The translations under genes were made by a program, and so were the position numbers. A stretch of DNA of 64,000 bases from assembly GCA_029449245.1 (NCBI GenBank), contig JANATF010000017.1, positions 434,001-498,000 of the forward strand, written 5' to 3'. The notes below the pieces were generated by a model. The model ran no database searches and was not told where the DNA came from. It was given only the letters and a program-made list of their open reading frames with translations. This stretch comes from Mortierella alpina (lineage: Eukaryota; Mortierellomycota; Mortierellomycetes; Mortierellales; Mortierellaceae). Positions within the stretch are counted from its first letter, which is position 1, and each line of letters starts with the position of its first letter. Shown piece by piece: positions 51,438 to 62,163 of this stretch.

Positions 51438-53525
51438 ATGGCTCCCTTGCGTGCTATTGGTACCTTACTGCTTCTGTTGAGCATCATTTGCTCAACGGTG
51501 TACTCTTTAAAGTCCAGCGTCGACACAGACTCTTTAGTAGAGGGATCGAAGGACATCCACAACAACGCCAACATCAACATCAACAAGCACACCTCGGCAT
51601 TTGACAAGGGTTACGCACTTTTGCACGACCCTACATTGGACCCTTCATTGGCGCAGCAGGAGGGCGCAAGGGGGGTTCCATTTTTGGTTCCGAGCACGAG
51701 CAAGAGTTCAGTTGAGCAGATGCCCGATGATGAGGATTCTATTACGATTCGAGCTCAGTCTAGCTTTCAGGATTTCTTTTCTGATAACTATAATCGCGTC
51801 CAAGCACCCTTGACCTGGCAGCGCGTTATCGCTGGAGGCGTGCTGTTGGCGGTCGGACTCCTGTTGACCTTCTTTGGCTTCCTTCACCTTCGATTTTCGC
51901 TTCTGCTCACTGGATTCATTGGTGGAGGTAAGGTGCATCGTTTGTAAGGCAAAAGGTGTTGTAGATCGTGGGGAGAGATGAAGGTCTTGGTCTCGGATAT
52001 GAAACTCACCCACCTCGCGATGATCTCGATTTGTCAAAAAAAAAATCTTTAAAAACATGGAGGCATCGCTGCGTATGCCATTCTGACGAATACGGAGCCC
52101 GACGGTCTGTGGGCAAATCGTATCCTGATCTACGTCGCAGTGTGCGTTGCAGCGGGCTTGTTAGTCGGTTTGGTGCTCCTGGGGTTGAACAAGTTCGCCT
52201 CCTGGGTTCTTGGAGGTGCTGGAGGTAAAATGATTGTTCGAACAAGAAATCGCATTCGCAAAATGACCTCCTGCTCATCATCCCCCATCATGCTTGTCGA
52301 TGAAATAACACTTCTTTTTTTTTATGTACTCTGGTTGACTAATGATCTGCGGATACAGGTCTTGCTCTAGGCGTGTACATTTTAAGTTGGAAGGAAGGTG
52401 GACTGATCCACAATCCAGTGGGTCGCATCGCACTCATGGCCGGTGCTGCTGCGGTTGGAATGGTCCTTTCCATGTTCCTCGGTAGTCTTACGGTCATCTT
52501 TGCAACGGTGCTCATTGGTACGTTTCCATTCTCCATCGGTGGAATAAGGGACCCATCCCATGCTCCCTGTCGGCAGTTTTTGTTGAACAATCGTATCTGT
52601 TTGTACAAAAAATCATATAGGTGGCTACATGTTCACGCTTGGCCTAGACATGTTCCTCCGCACTGGTTTTCTCGAGAACTACAAGAACCTCTTCAACTCT
52701 AGCTCGACGGTGCCTTATCAGCTCTACAGCGGCATCTACGGTATGCTGGGGCTCCTCTCGCTCATGTTCTTGCTTGGATTCCTTGTCCAGATTCCGGCCT
52801 ACTTCCTTCACAGGCGTAAGTTGCGCAGACAGGCTGTCCCCCCAGTCAATGCTCCTTACCCTGGAGGTTACAACAACCGCGATAGCCAGTACAGCCAATG
52901 GGACAGCCAGTACGGCAGTCGAGACCACTTGGCAGGCCCTCACAACCCACCCCCGGCACCCGAGTACACCTGGTGGGGCAAGCGCAAGAACAAAGACGCG
53001 CACTTGAACAACAATCCCTACGGATATGGCAACAGCGAGAAAGGCTACCATAATGTTAATAGCCAGAGTCGCAGCGTCAACAACCTGAACCAGGCTCAGC
53101 ACCATAATAATGCAGGCAAGGCTGTTGATCGAGACTACTACCAGGGTCCTGGTGGTGGTCCCAAGACAGAGGTGGACAACTCTATGAATCGAGCCTCTGT
53201 AGCCTCAGTCCCTATGGGTGGCACCAAGTATGCCTCCCCGACCATCAACCGTTCTTCCGTGGTCTCTGCGCCTTTGGCTGTCGCGTCCACTACGGGTGAT
53301 AGGACGGTGGTCTTTGAGGAGAGAAAGAACTGGCTGGGTCGGACTAAAGTGGTGCCCAGGCTGGCAGACACGGCCACAGCTGGCAACACTTTGCCCGCTA
53401 GTATGAATCATGGTGCCGTGCCTGCTGGTGCAACCACCGCCACCACCACTGCCAACACCAACACCATCACCAGCGGTAATGCCGCGGAGGTGGTTCCTTC
53501 CACGTCCACCAGCTTGCCAAATTGA
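51438..53525 (+). CDS. TM7S3/TM198-like (DUF4203) multi-span membrane protein
   Basis: Exons 51438-51927, 52063-52224, 52359-52517 and 52621-53525 give 571 residues; all junctions split a Gly codon in phase 1. A signal peptide is clear (MAPLRAIGTLLLLLSIICST-VYS). A lumenal/extracellular Ser/Asp-rich segment follows to about residue 120. Then come about seven hydrophobic helices: RVIAGGVLLAVGLLLTFFGF, FSLLLTGFIGGGIAAYAI, ILIYVAVCVAAGLLVGLVLL, VLGGAGGLALGVYIL, IALMAGAAAVGMVLSMFLG, IFATVLIGGYMFTLGLDMFL and GIYGMLGLLSLMFLLGFLVQ. Gly-rich packing matches the TM198-type domain. The 270-residue cytosolic tail is Asn/Tyr/Gln-rich, then Thr-rich. Fungal members sit in the plasma or vacuolar membrane; function is unknown. 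Tail repeats YSQWDSQYGS hint at phosphorylation or low-complexity assembly. Confidence 0.85.
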
Positions 53526-54441
53526 ATGGCCAAGTAGGTTCTTCTTAGCACCTCTTTAAGTTATGTTTTGTACAGGTCTCTACATCTATCTCTCTAATTA
53601 AAAAGAAGGGTTCGCTCTATTCGGTGAGGTATGGACATGGCCCGCTGGAGAGTCCCGCGTTACACAGGACGAATTCTCGCCACATACACCCGTAGCGCAC
53701 GGACCCCCAAAGCACCAGTTGCTCATTTGATTCGGGTGACAACAGCACGCACTGCTTTGTTGTTCAAGCTATGGTTCACATGCCAAATGCATTAGACCTA
53801 GCAGCATGACATTCGCAATGAATGCCAGCAAGCGAACTGAAAAAAATCTGTTCCCCTGGCCTTAGTGACTAATGAAGCGTATAATTATTTCCTTTAGTGA
53901 GCTCTCCTGCCCTTGAACCCCTTAGCACCCCTTGAACCCTCGACTTTCTCGCCACTTTTAGCCTTCCTTTCAGTGCGTGGGGCAGCATGGCACCCATTGA
54001 GACGTATTTGTCCAGCTCAGGAGCCTCTGGATCTGGCAGGCCCCTTTTAGGCCCAGCACGATCAAAAAGAGACCTGGGGCCTCATCTCCTCGCTCTCTCT
54101 TCTCCTTTCGTCACTTTTCTTTTCTGCTTGTTCGCTCTCACTCTCACTCTCTCTCACTCTCACTCTCTCTCCGTTCTCTTTCTCTCTCTCTCTTCCCACC
54201 TTCACTTTTCCTTCCTCGCAGGAGGTGTGTGTGTGACCTCTGCAGTCCATTCTCGCTTCTTTTTCCTTCCCGTACAGAGGGTGGATTACGTCTTCCCCTT
54301 GCTGTCAACCACGGCCTGTTCATGATTTGTGTCTTTATATTGGAAGTCTTCCCACATCCCTATCCCCCCTCCACTTGATGTTCTCTTGCGTGTCCTGAAG
54401 AAGCAAAACCCTCTTTGCCTCGAGCACTACTTGATCTTGCC
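53526..54441. other. intergenic spacer with CT-rich tract
   Basis: 916 bp without a gene. A long CT/CTCA-rich simple-sequence stretch at 54088-54200 probably belongs to the promoter or leader of the next gene. Confidence 0.5.
54133..54200. repeat. CT/CTCA simple-sequence tract
   Basis: Alternating ctctca and ctctct units about 240-310 bp before the next ATG. Non-coding. Confidence 0.75.
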
Positions 54442-55666
54442 ATGGACACGACTCCGGCCCAGAATCCCAATGACACAGTCGTACGGTAAGGAGCACCTTC
54501 TCTCTCCTTCCCTCCATTTTTCTTTTTCGTGGGACTAAGAAAGAGGTCCAGACACCCAGGTGTTCACTCTCTACAACCTGACACTTTTTTCTCTTGCATG
54601 ACAGTATTAGCGCAACCTCCAATTCCAGAGCACTGTTCATAGCCGAAGTTCTCGCAGGATGTGCGGCTGCTATTCTTCTCATGGTTATCATCTGCTGTTT
54701 CTGCTCAGGCGCAGCCAGAAGACGGAATCCCCGGGACCAAACCAGTGTGCGAGATCTCTTCTCGTTGCGGCGCGGCAGTGAGATCTCTGAAAATGGACGG
54801 CAAACTCCCGATGCAGCACCAGCCTACTCGACCACTTCGCCACTTGGACCCTTGAGTCCCGAAGTTGTGGAGGCCATCAGTCGTGCATCCATTGACCGTC
54901 GCCACAGTCTGGTTGTCTCTATCCTGTCTTCTTCCAACTCATTACAAAACCAACTGGGATCTGCCACTTCAGGAATCCAGATAGGCAGTGGATTACCCTC
55001 CATGGCATCGACCTTCATTCCAGATCTACCTCTCCCCATTGGTGCGCTCTCCGTACGGTCACTGAGCACCTCGCCTCGTTCCTCCATGACCGCCGAACGA
55101 CCTAGTAGAGACGGCGGTGATGGTGGTGAGGAGCAGCACTTGACTGGGTCATCTTCATCGCCAAGATCACGACCAGGCCGATTGTCCAATGGATCTACTT
55201 TACCGTTTATGCACCGTATGCAACGAGATCCGCCTTCCTATGATCCGAACTGGAGATCGTCGCTGCAGCTACCGACCCACCATACATACGATCGCTTTCA
55301 CCGCTCACGACATCTTTCAGCGAGTCGCATAGCACCCTTGGTGCGCTTGGATCCAGCACCGCACTCTGGCGACGAGGCAGATCAAGGCGTCAACCAAACG
55401 TTACTAAACCCATCCAACGGCAGGATAGGTATGATGGAACGGCATCATCGCACAGGATCTGTCAATACTACGACTCCCTTGCGCGCAGAGACCACCTTGT
55501 CACCACCATCGATCGTCTTTGAAGGTCAGGAACCTAGCCCTGACAGCAATACCCACAACAACCATAACAGTAGCTTTCATAATAATAGTCACCCAGTCTG
55601 GTCTCATTCCGGAAGATCGATCTCATGGACAGGGTCTTCTTTAGCCAGAACAGCGACAACGACAAT

Positions 55667-55701
<35 letters not shown>

Positions 55702-55886
55702 CGAGCCCTGATCGCTTCACGACGACATTTTCAGAAGACTTGGAGGTGGCGCAAGAACCGTCTTTCTTCTCCTCCTCTTCATCGTCATTGCTTCTGTCGC
55801 CTTCACATCAGGTTCCGACCCTGACTTTGGAGATGGACGAGAGTGGATTGCAAATACAGGATCCTACTCGGCCTACACTGGACTAA
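54442..55886 (+). CDS. Single-pass membrane protein with long disordered cytosolic tail, unknown function
   Basis: Exons 54442-54485 and 54605-55886 give 441 residues. The short N-terminus (MDTTPAQNPNDTVVRISATS) has Asn-x-Thr/Ser sites and is probably outside. One transmembrane helix spans about residues 22-48 (LFIAEVLAGCAAAILLMVII-CCFC), followed by RRRNPRD, a stop-transfer/positive-inside signature. The Cys-rich edge could be palmitoylated (inference). The remaining 390 residues are Ser/Thr/Pro/His-rich with no domain, a poly-Thr run coded by an (ACA)n microsatellite, and a poly-Ser run. The layout resembles fungal membrane sensors or adaptor tails, but I recognise no family. Confidence 0.75.
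55657..55703 (+). repeat. (ACA)n microsatellite coding poly-Thr
   Basis: Runs of aca/acg/ata triplets inside the coding sequence of the single-pass membrane protein. Likely length-polymorphic. Confidence 0.85.
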
Positions 55887-56552
55887 AAAAAAAATAGAGC
55901 AAAACAGAAAAGGCGGTCGGTCCGGGTGTGTGTTTGCTGGATCCTTTCTAGATGATTCGCTTTTCTCTGTCGCTCTCTCTCTCTCTCGCTCTCTCCTCGA
56001 TTTCATTCTGCCACACGAAAAAAAAGCAGTTGTATGCAACATCTAGCTCAAAGCAGCAGGCCTTAGATATCTCCCCCACAACCATTCTATTTACAATGTA
56101 CATGTACAGTAATCTTCCATCGAGAAAAAAAAACAAAAACAAAATAAGAATCGCTTATTATATTGAGTTCTCTGTCTTCTAGGCGGAATCCGCCATTGTT
56201 TTTACCATGATGGAAAGGGTTATCGAGAACTGCCGACAGTCTGCAGCTCTGATGGATTGTAAAAGCAATGGGCGAGAGGGGTTAGGGTTGGCCTTCTTGG
56301 GTATCTCGTTCTACAAAATCAGAAGAGCCCCCCAAAGTGTCCCGAAATGATTTTCGCTTGTCATCTGTGTCGAGAGTCCCCCACAGGGAGAGAGACGGGG
56401 TGTTTCGCACACCCTCATATCCTGTAAGGGGGTTGCAGTGAACCGTAGCCTCCGGAATAACATCCATGGGAGGGGGGTAGAGACCAGGAAGATCAAGCTC
56501 CTTACTCCCCAAGGAAAAAGGTTCAAAGGCGAGCCTCCCATTTTGTAACTCT
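55887..56552. other. spacer between convergent genes
   Basis: 666 bp between two 3' ends; includes a CT run (55972-55990) and A-runs (55886-55894, 56125-56133). No gene, tRNA or repeat seen. Confidence 0.5.
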
Positions 56553-57807
56553 TCAGATCAATTCGATCTGTCCACGCTGAAGCAAGACCCGCACGGCTCT
56601 GTACCGAAAAATGAAGATTTGTCCGACTTCGAGAACAACTGTTTCCTCCCTAACAATTGTACCAAAATGGGTTGTGTTAATGCACCTGTTTCCCAACGAC
56701 TACAGGGATTGTAACGATTCCCGATTTGGACTTACTCGTCTAATTGATAGTCGCCAATATCCTCGACAACACGACAGAATACTGCCTCGTCCAAGCTAGG
56801 CTGAGAGACTAGTTGTCACACGAAAAAAAAAAACCATCGTTGAACATGGTCAGAGATACGAATATGGAACTTCATGTTTCCTTGACAGACAAAGGATTGC
56901 ATCCTGCGAACATACTCATGCTCAGCTTCCTGTCAAAAACAACATCATTCTGGCCTTGAAGAGAAGGCGGCAACGAGTTGAGGAAACTGGACTGAAAATG
57001 TTGCGTCGTAGCCTTGGAGTAACTTTGAAAGAAGTATGCGAAAATAAAATAAAATGTAAATGACAATGCTTGAACAAGAACAGAGCAATTGCTCGCCTAA
57101 TGCCTATCCCAGAAAGCAACTACCAAAGTAACTTACTTTTCTGCATACACCAGTTCACCCTTGGAGAGGTTGCGCTTTGAGGCCGGATCCGCAAGAATAA
57201 ACTGGCAGAACCGTTCGATCTAATGTGGAAAAAGGAGGAGAAAATAAGAATTTGAGTTCACAGCACAGAAAATGAGCGGTGCGTACAGGACATCCGCACA
57301 TGACATCAATGAAGAAGGCAGCTCCGCGTACTTTTGCTAACCGTGTCCGAAGATAGCTCCGCAGGACAAACTTGACCCTCTCCAGCTCTGTTTGGTATAA
57401 AATTGAAGTGATGATCGAGGTGTCGTTTCCTGCATCTAGTTCGTCGATGACAGCCGTCTGATCAGAGGGCGATTTTCAGAGATCCATAGAGAAGGCACAA
57501 GCAGGAAGATGTAGCCAAGGAGATAGAGAACGCTTGTTTAGTACAGGTATGAAAGGCGCAATCAATGCCAGTTGAGAGCGCACGCGGAGGAAGTGGATAC
57601 CTGGTCCTCGATCTTCGAAAGTAAGCCGTCAACGACAGCACGCTCATACGGCAACAGATCGGGTGCTGCCCGCTCGTTGATCCAGGCTTGAGTGAGGTGC
57701 CGGACAAACGAGGCTGGGTCGACCTGGGTCCTACTCCTGTCAGGTTCTCTTGAGGCCGTGACTCTGCTGCTGAATGCAGAGATGAGAAAGTCGTCTTCGT
57801 CAGACAT
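56553..57807 (-). CDS. SLD5: GINS complex subunit Sld5
   Basis: Six exons on the complement: 57601-57807, 57332-57457, 57137-57219, 56916-57022, 56736-56808, 56553-56649; 230 residues, all phases agree. GINS (Sld5, Psf1-3) joins Cdc45 and MCM2-7 to form the CMG replicative helicase. Family signatures: FVRHLTQAWINERAAPDLLP-YE near residue 37; SILYQTELERVKFVLRSYLR, TRLAKIERF (the A-domain helices); SKGELVYAENYSKATTQHF; PSLDEAVFCRVVEDIGDYQL; and the small B-domain with IFIFRYRAVRVLLQRGQIEL-I at the very C-terminus, as in human GINS4. Because six small exons hide it, gene finders could miss it. It is divergent from DPB4, sharing a 288-bp promoter. Confidence 0.93.
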
Positions 57808-57918
57808 GGATGGCACCTTGCTTGGACAAAAAAAAAAAAAGAGAGAGAGAAAGGAGGCGTAACGATGCTGACAACGGTAATTGTGGGGATGGAGTGGACT
57901 GGCGGTAAAAAGGAAAGA

Positions 57919-57924
57919 ACGCGT
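57919..57924. promoter_or_regulatory. ACGCGT (MCB-type) site in the SLD5/DPB4 divergent promoter
   Basis: Perfect hexamer within gaacgcgttcg, itself an 11-base palindrome-like match, 112 bp from the SLD5 ATG and 172 bp from the DPB4 ATG. In yeasts MCB sites drive G1/S expression of replication genes. A GGCGGTAAA motif (E2F-like) is just upstream (57901). Regulation is inferred. Confidence 0.5.
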
Positions 57925-58095
57925 TCGTTCAAGTGCGATATTTCAACTTCATATATGGGTTCTGTTTACAAAATCGCATGAAACACAGTCATGATCGCCG
58001 AGGACAGCAAGTCGCGCGCTTGTCGTTCACCTCGTTGTTGCTCTTGATACCCCTCCACATCACACTCCACAATTCTCGACACACATCTCGGCATC

Positions 58096-59116
58096 ATGTC
58101 ATCCTCAATCGAAGACAACGAGCTGCCAAAGGCAATCTTGACCCGCATCATGAAGCAGGTGGTACGACAACGCGGCCATTTCACTCGCGCCAACTCAACA
58201 ACAGTCGCTTCAACTGTTGCATCACACCTCACACCTCACACCTCACACATTCTCTTGAACAATCTTGTAGCTTCCAGATAATACCAATATCCAGGCAAAC
58301 GCAAAACTGGCCATGACAAAGTCCACCACTTTGTTCGTCAACTATCTCGCCTCTGCGTACGTCCAACTCTTTTTCTCCGTCTTTGTGGAACAAAACGTTC
58401 TTTTCTCGTTCTGTGGTCTGATCGCTCCCTCGATGGGATATACCCTCCTGCAAAAAAAAAAAAACTTAAACATGACTGTAATAGCGCCAACGAGGTTGCT
58501 GCAACTGCGGGCCACAAGATGATCAGCGGAGCGCATGTCCTGAAAGCAATCGAGTCCTTGGATCTGGAAGAAATGCTGCCACGGTTAACGGAGGAGTTTA
58601 AAGGTATAAGGAGAGTGTCTCCTCCTTCTTCTCAGCAAATGACGATCCATGATGACCAGTGGTTAAGCAGATATCTTGGCATTGTTTTTTAAAATTGCGC
58701 TAGCCTACCAAGCAATCCAGAAATCAAGAAAGGGAGCAGCAGCAAAGACATCAAAGGACAAACAGGATTCGGAGGCTTCTGCCGAGTCTAGGAAGCGAAA
58801 GCCATCTTCAGACAATCCAGAGTCATCATCAAAATCAAGAAAGTCGGCAAGCGACGCCAATCCCAGAGATGGTCAACAGGATATAGTCGAGGATCGTTCA
58901 GAGGACGAGGCCTCTGGGGACGAGAATTTGGACGGAGAGCTCGTGGACACAAATGATGAGGACAGAGGCGAGGACGACGACGAGGAAGAAGAAGACGAAG
59001 ATGTTGAAGCAGCGGAAAGCAAAAAGAAGGAATCTTTGAATATGAACGACCCGGAACAGGATGCGGAGGATAAGGCATCCAATGCTGATGAAGATGAGGA
59101 CTCTGATGGCTTTTAA
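58096..59116 (+). CDS. DPB4: DNA polymerase epsilon histone-fold subunit Dpb4 (POLE3-like)
   Basis: Exons 58096-58161, 58271-58356, 58485-58603 and 58704-59116 give 227 residues. I placed the first donor at GTG|GTACGA, which gives MKQVLPDNTN as in the family; the GT three bases earlier is also in frame. The histone fold spans about residues 10-90: LPKAILTRIMKQVLPDNTNI, QANAKLAMTKSTTLFVNYLA, SAANEVAATAGHKMISGAHV, LKAIESLDLEEMLPRL. Dpb4 pairs with Dpb3 in Pol epsilon and also in chromatin remodellers (CHRAC/ISW2), binding double-stranded DNA and histones. The C-terminal 90 residues are extremely acidic (EDRGEDDDEEEEDEDVEAAE), as expected for histone-chaperone activity. It shares a promoter with SLD5. 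Confidence 0.93.
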
Positions 59117-59235
59117 CGTATTCGTATCTCTGGAAATCAAACGCAATGGTAATAAACACTAGAAAGATACTAAGACGTTAGGTGTGCGACAAATGCGAAC
59201 GCATTGTTTTCTGATAAAACGAGCTATGAAGACCT

Positions 59236-61673
59236 CTATTCGGTCGGCTTGCGCGGTGGAGGGCCTACAGAATAGAACTCGTCCTCTCCCAAATACTCTT
59301 GGACATTAATATAGTCTTTCAGCAGAAGAAAATAGCAAGAATAGAATTAGTAGATGAACAGGAGGCAAAACAGCATTTGAGAGTACCCTTCCTGGCAAAG
59401 TGTGCATTGTATACCTTGGCGATATAGGATCTGTTCAAAGTGGGGCAAAAACTCTTGCCGTGGAAGGTACAAGTTGAACTCGAGCAAAGAAAAGACTTGA
59501 AATTCGTGCTCCTTGATGTCCTTGGCGCTCACATCCATGTGTTTGCTCATGTGCTTCATGAGCACTGTAAACTCGCCCGGAGGCCTCTTTGGTTCATTGA
59601 CCTTGTAAGCCAGTAGCAAACAGACGCCTATATGTATGCGGATCAAATTCGTATTGTGTTAGCAGAGCAAAGAGAACTTGACCGTGCTTGGGGAAATGAT
59701 GGCATAGTTGTACGCGCAATCCCGCCTGTTTCCTTACAGGCTATCAACTTGCGGTTCTCCTTAGTCACCGGAGAGCAACCTGATTCGGTAGAGAGCGAGC
59801 CACTGTCCTTTCCTTTCCAGCTGCCCTTGAGAACGAGTTTTTCAAAGTACGCATATGCCAGTGCCGCAGTTGAGATCTCCAGGTCAAGTTCCTCAGAGAT
59901 AGTAAGAAGATCCGTCTTGATTTTTCGAATTTTGGACAGTGTGATGGATGGATCGATAGTGGGGTGCCGCTGCCGGAAGTGCTCGTTAAGTTCACGCTTC
60001 AGATCAGACGGTCGGGTATATTGAATGACAGATCCCTAGTTTCGAGTAGAAAAGAGTCATTCATGAACAACCATCCACACGAAATTATCAAATCGTACGC
60101 AGAAAGCACATGGTTGCGTGGCTATTACCATGTAGCAAGCCAGGGAAATGACAGTTCTGTTTTTTCCAGTCTTTAGTTCGGGGTCGTCCAAGTAATAGGG
60201 ATCGTACGAGGACGATTCCTGGGGCTCCGGGCTGCAGAGAAATCAGAAGGCAGGATGAATTAGTCTTTGCGAGAACCATAGAGCATACAATAAACAAACT
60301 CATAGCATGGCAATTGCAATTAACGATGACAAAATTCAAAGAACATACTCCAGGGCATTGCTTTGAGTCAAGAGATGAGCAAAGGAATTAGCCTTCTTCC
60401 TGATAAGGGCCTCCTTCGTGATCTGCTGAAGATACTCGCGATCGAATCGCCTGCGCCGCCGCTTGTTGGGTGCCTTGTCGTCGTTGTATCGAAGTACTGA
60501 AGACATAACGAGAGGGCTACCGTGCTTGGTGGTGAACATGTATGCATGCTGGCTCAAGTTCTCGCCTAGACTAAGGCAGCTGGTGGACAGATCCTCGCCC
60601 TTGTAAAATATATGTCGTCTGTCGTCCTGTGGCTGACTGAGCCGGAATGTGTTCTGCGATCCTGACCTTTGCAACTGCCTTGACGATGAAGATCGCTCCT
60701 TGGGACTCATAGCCTGGGAATGGCCGACAATATGCTTTGGAATGTTGACGGAGGGCCTCCGAAAGATCTTTTTGACGATATGAGCCGTTCCTGAAGTGAT
60801 GAGGGGTTTGATATAGACATGGTCTGTCAATGGCCCCAGCCAACGAGCTGGTGCTTTCTGTAGCGCATTCCTGTACGATGGTGCTGACCCCGTATCCAAT
60901 GACGACGTTCTCGTATCTGGATCCTTTTCTCGTGCGAGAAGTACAGACAAAAGCCCAGACGACTCTCGGCTGTGCTGACCGGTCCTGGAACCAAATGCGG
61001 AGGAACGAGGGGCGTCTTTGGAAGAGCGAGTATCTGTACTGGCTAGCTTTCTGCTTCTATTCGCATGTGCCCTTCTGGTTGGTTCAGCTACAAAGTCCAA
61101 GTTATTGTCCCGACCAGAGCTCAATGATGGCGTTGAGGACGAGCGCTGGACAAGATACTGCGAGGTTGCATCCTTAAACGGAGGGTGGGGCGATAGAAGA
61201 GCTTCGCTTCCGGCCGTAGAGAGACCATTTTCCTGGTCTCGTTGAACTCCTGTACTGCCACCGACTAGCTGATCAGCTTCGCCTTCAGGACTCTGCGGAG
61301 CTGATGTGTCGCCTCGCAAGGAGAGACCTGCAAGAAATGTAGTGGCCACAACACCTTTGGTATTTCCAGGGATTCTTCTACTGTCTGCAAGTGTCATCTG
61401 TGATTCAATTGGCGTTTGTGGTGCAGGTGGGTTGGCTACTTGCATCGCATCGCTGTCCTTGGAGGCAGTTGCAGCTGAGCGCGATGACTCGGACTGCTGC
61501 CCGCCATTAGTATTCTGCTGTAGTTCCTCTTCCTGCGTTGGCTGCAATGGCACTTCCTTTTTGGCAGAGGGATCGAGTTGAAGCGTTGAGAGGAATGAAA
61601 ACGCGGCCTGCCTGTTGGTCTTGCGCCGCGAGCTCCTTGAGCCGGTCGCATCGGTGTTCTGTGTGGCGGCCAT
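59236..61673 (-). CDS. CABLES-like protein with C-terminal cyclin box
   Basis: Five exons on the complement: 60349-61673, 60129-60231, 59738-60035, 59415-59627, 59236-59315; 672 residues. The N-terminal half is disordered and Ser-rich, with short hydrophobic motifs AAFSFLSTLQLD and TTFLAGLSLRGD that recall the FL-x-x-I-x-L motifs of animal CABLES. The C-terminal 230 residues match the CABLES1/2 cyclin box: DPYYLDDPELKTGKNRTVIS, YTRPSDLKRELNEHFRQRHP, ITLSKIRKIKTDLLTISEEL, ALAYAYFEKLVLKG, ENRKLIACVCLLLAYKVNE, FSLLEFNLYLPRQEFLPHFE. CABLES proteins link Cdk5/Cdk2/Abl signalling in animals; the fungal partner kinase is unknown. An insert (about 22 residues) lies between the kinase-facing helices. 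The DRR-type basic block KRRRRRFDREY precedes the box. Divergent from NFS1. Confidence 0.85.
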
Positions 61674-62163
61674 TCAAGTCGTGCGCCTCGCTCCTGCCTG
61701 ATAGCGTTAAGTAGCGCCTTCAAAAGACGAGAGCACAGAGGTTTTGCGCTGAGTGTCCGATGCCGGAGCAGCTGCTTATCCGCGTCGACTTTCAAGCACC
61801 ACTTGCGGGTATTGCGCACAGGCGAGGTGTGGAGGTTGGAATAGGCGTCAAGGCGAGAGTTGTGCGGTGTGAGGAGGCGACAGGCGGTGTGTTCTGAAGG
61901 GCGAGCCACATATCCTATAAATCACGTGCGCACCTCAGCGGTTTGTTTTTTTTCGCCTTATATGTACGGTCTTTCTGCGCAACAGGCGGTCTGACTCCTC
62001 TTGTTCGAACTCTTCCTGTCCACTTTGTCCTCCTCCTCCGCTCCGTCGCTCCTTCACTTCACTCTTCCTGTCTCTTCGAGTGCAGCTCTTCCAGAGGACA
62101 CACCTTCATTCATCTGCTCATCCACCCTCTTCACACTCTCCCCTCAGGAATAACGAAAACTAA
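61674..62163. other. divergent spacer, CABLES-like gene (-) and NFS1 (+)
   Basis: 490 bp without a gene; the NFS1-proximal half (61975-62150) is strongly C/T-rich, as for other leaders in this window. Confidence 0.5.

Noticed and set aside
55948-56541. Small frames in the spacer between the single-pass membrane protein and SLD5
   Set aside because: Short, in CT or A-rich DNA, no splice partners and no family.
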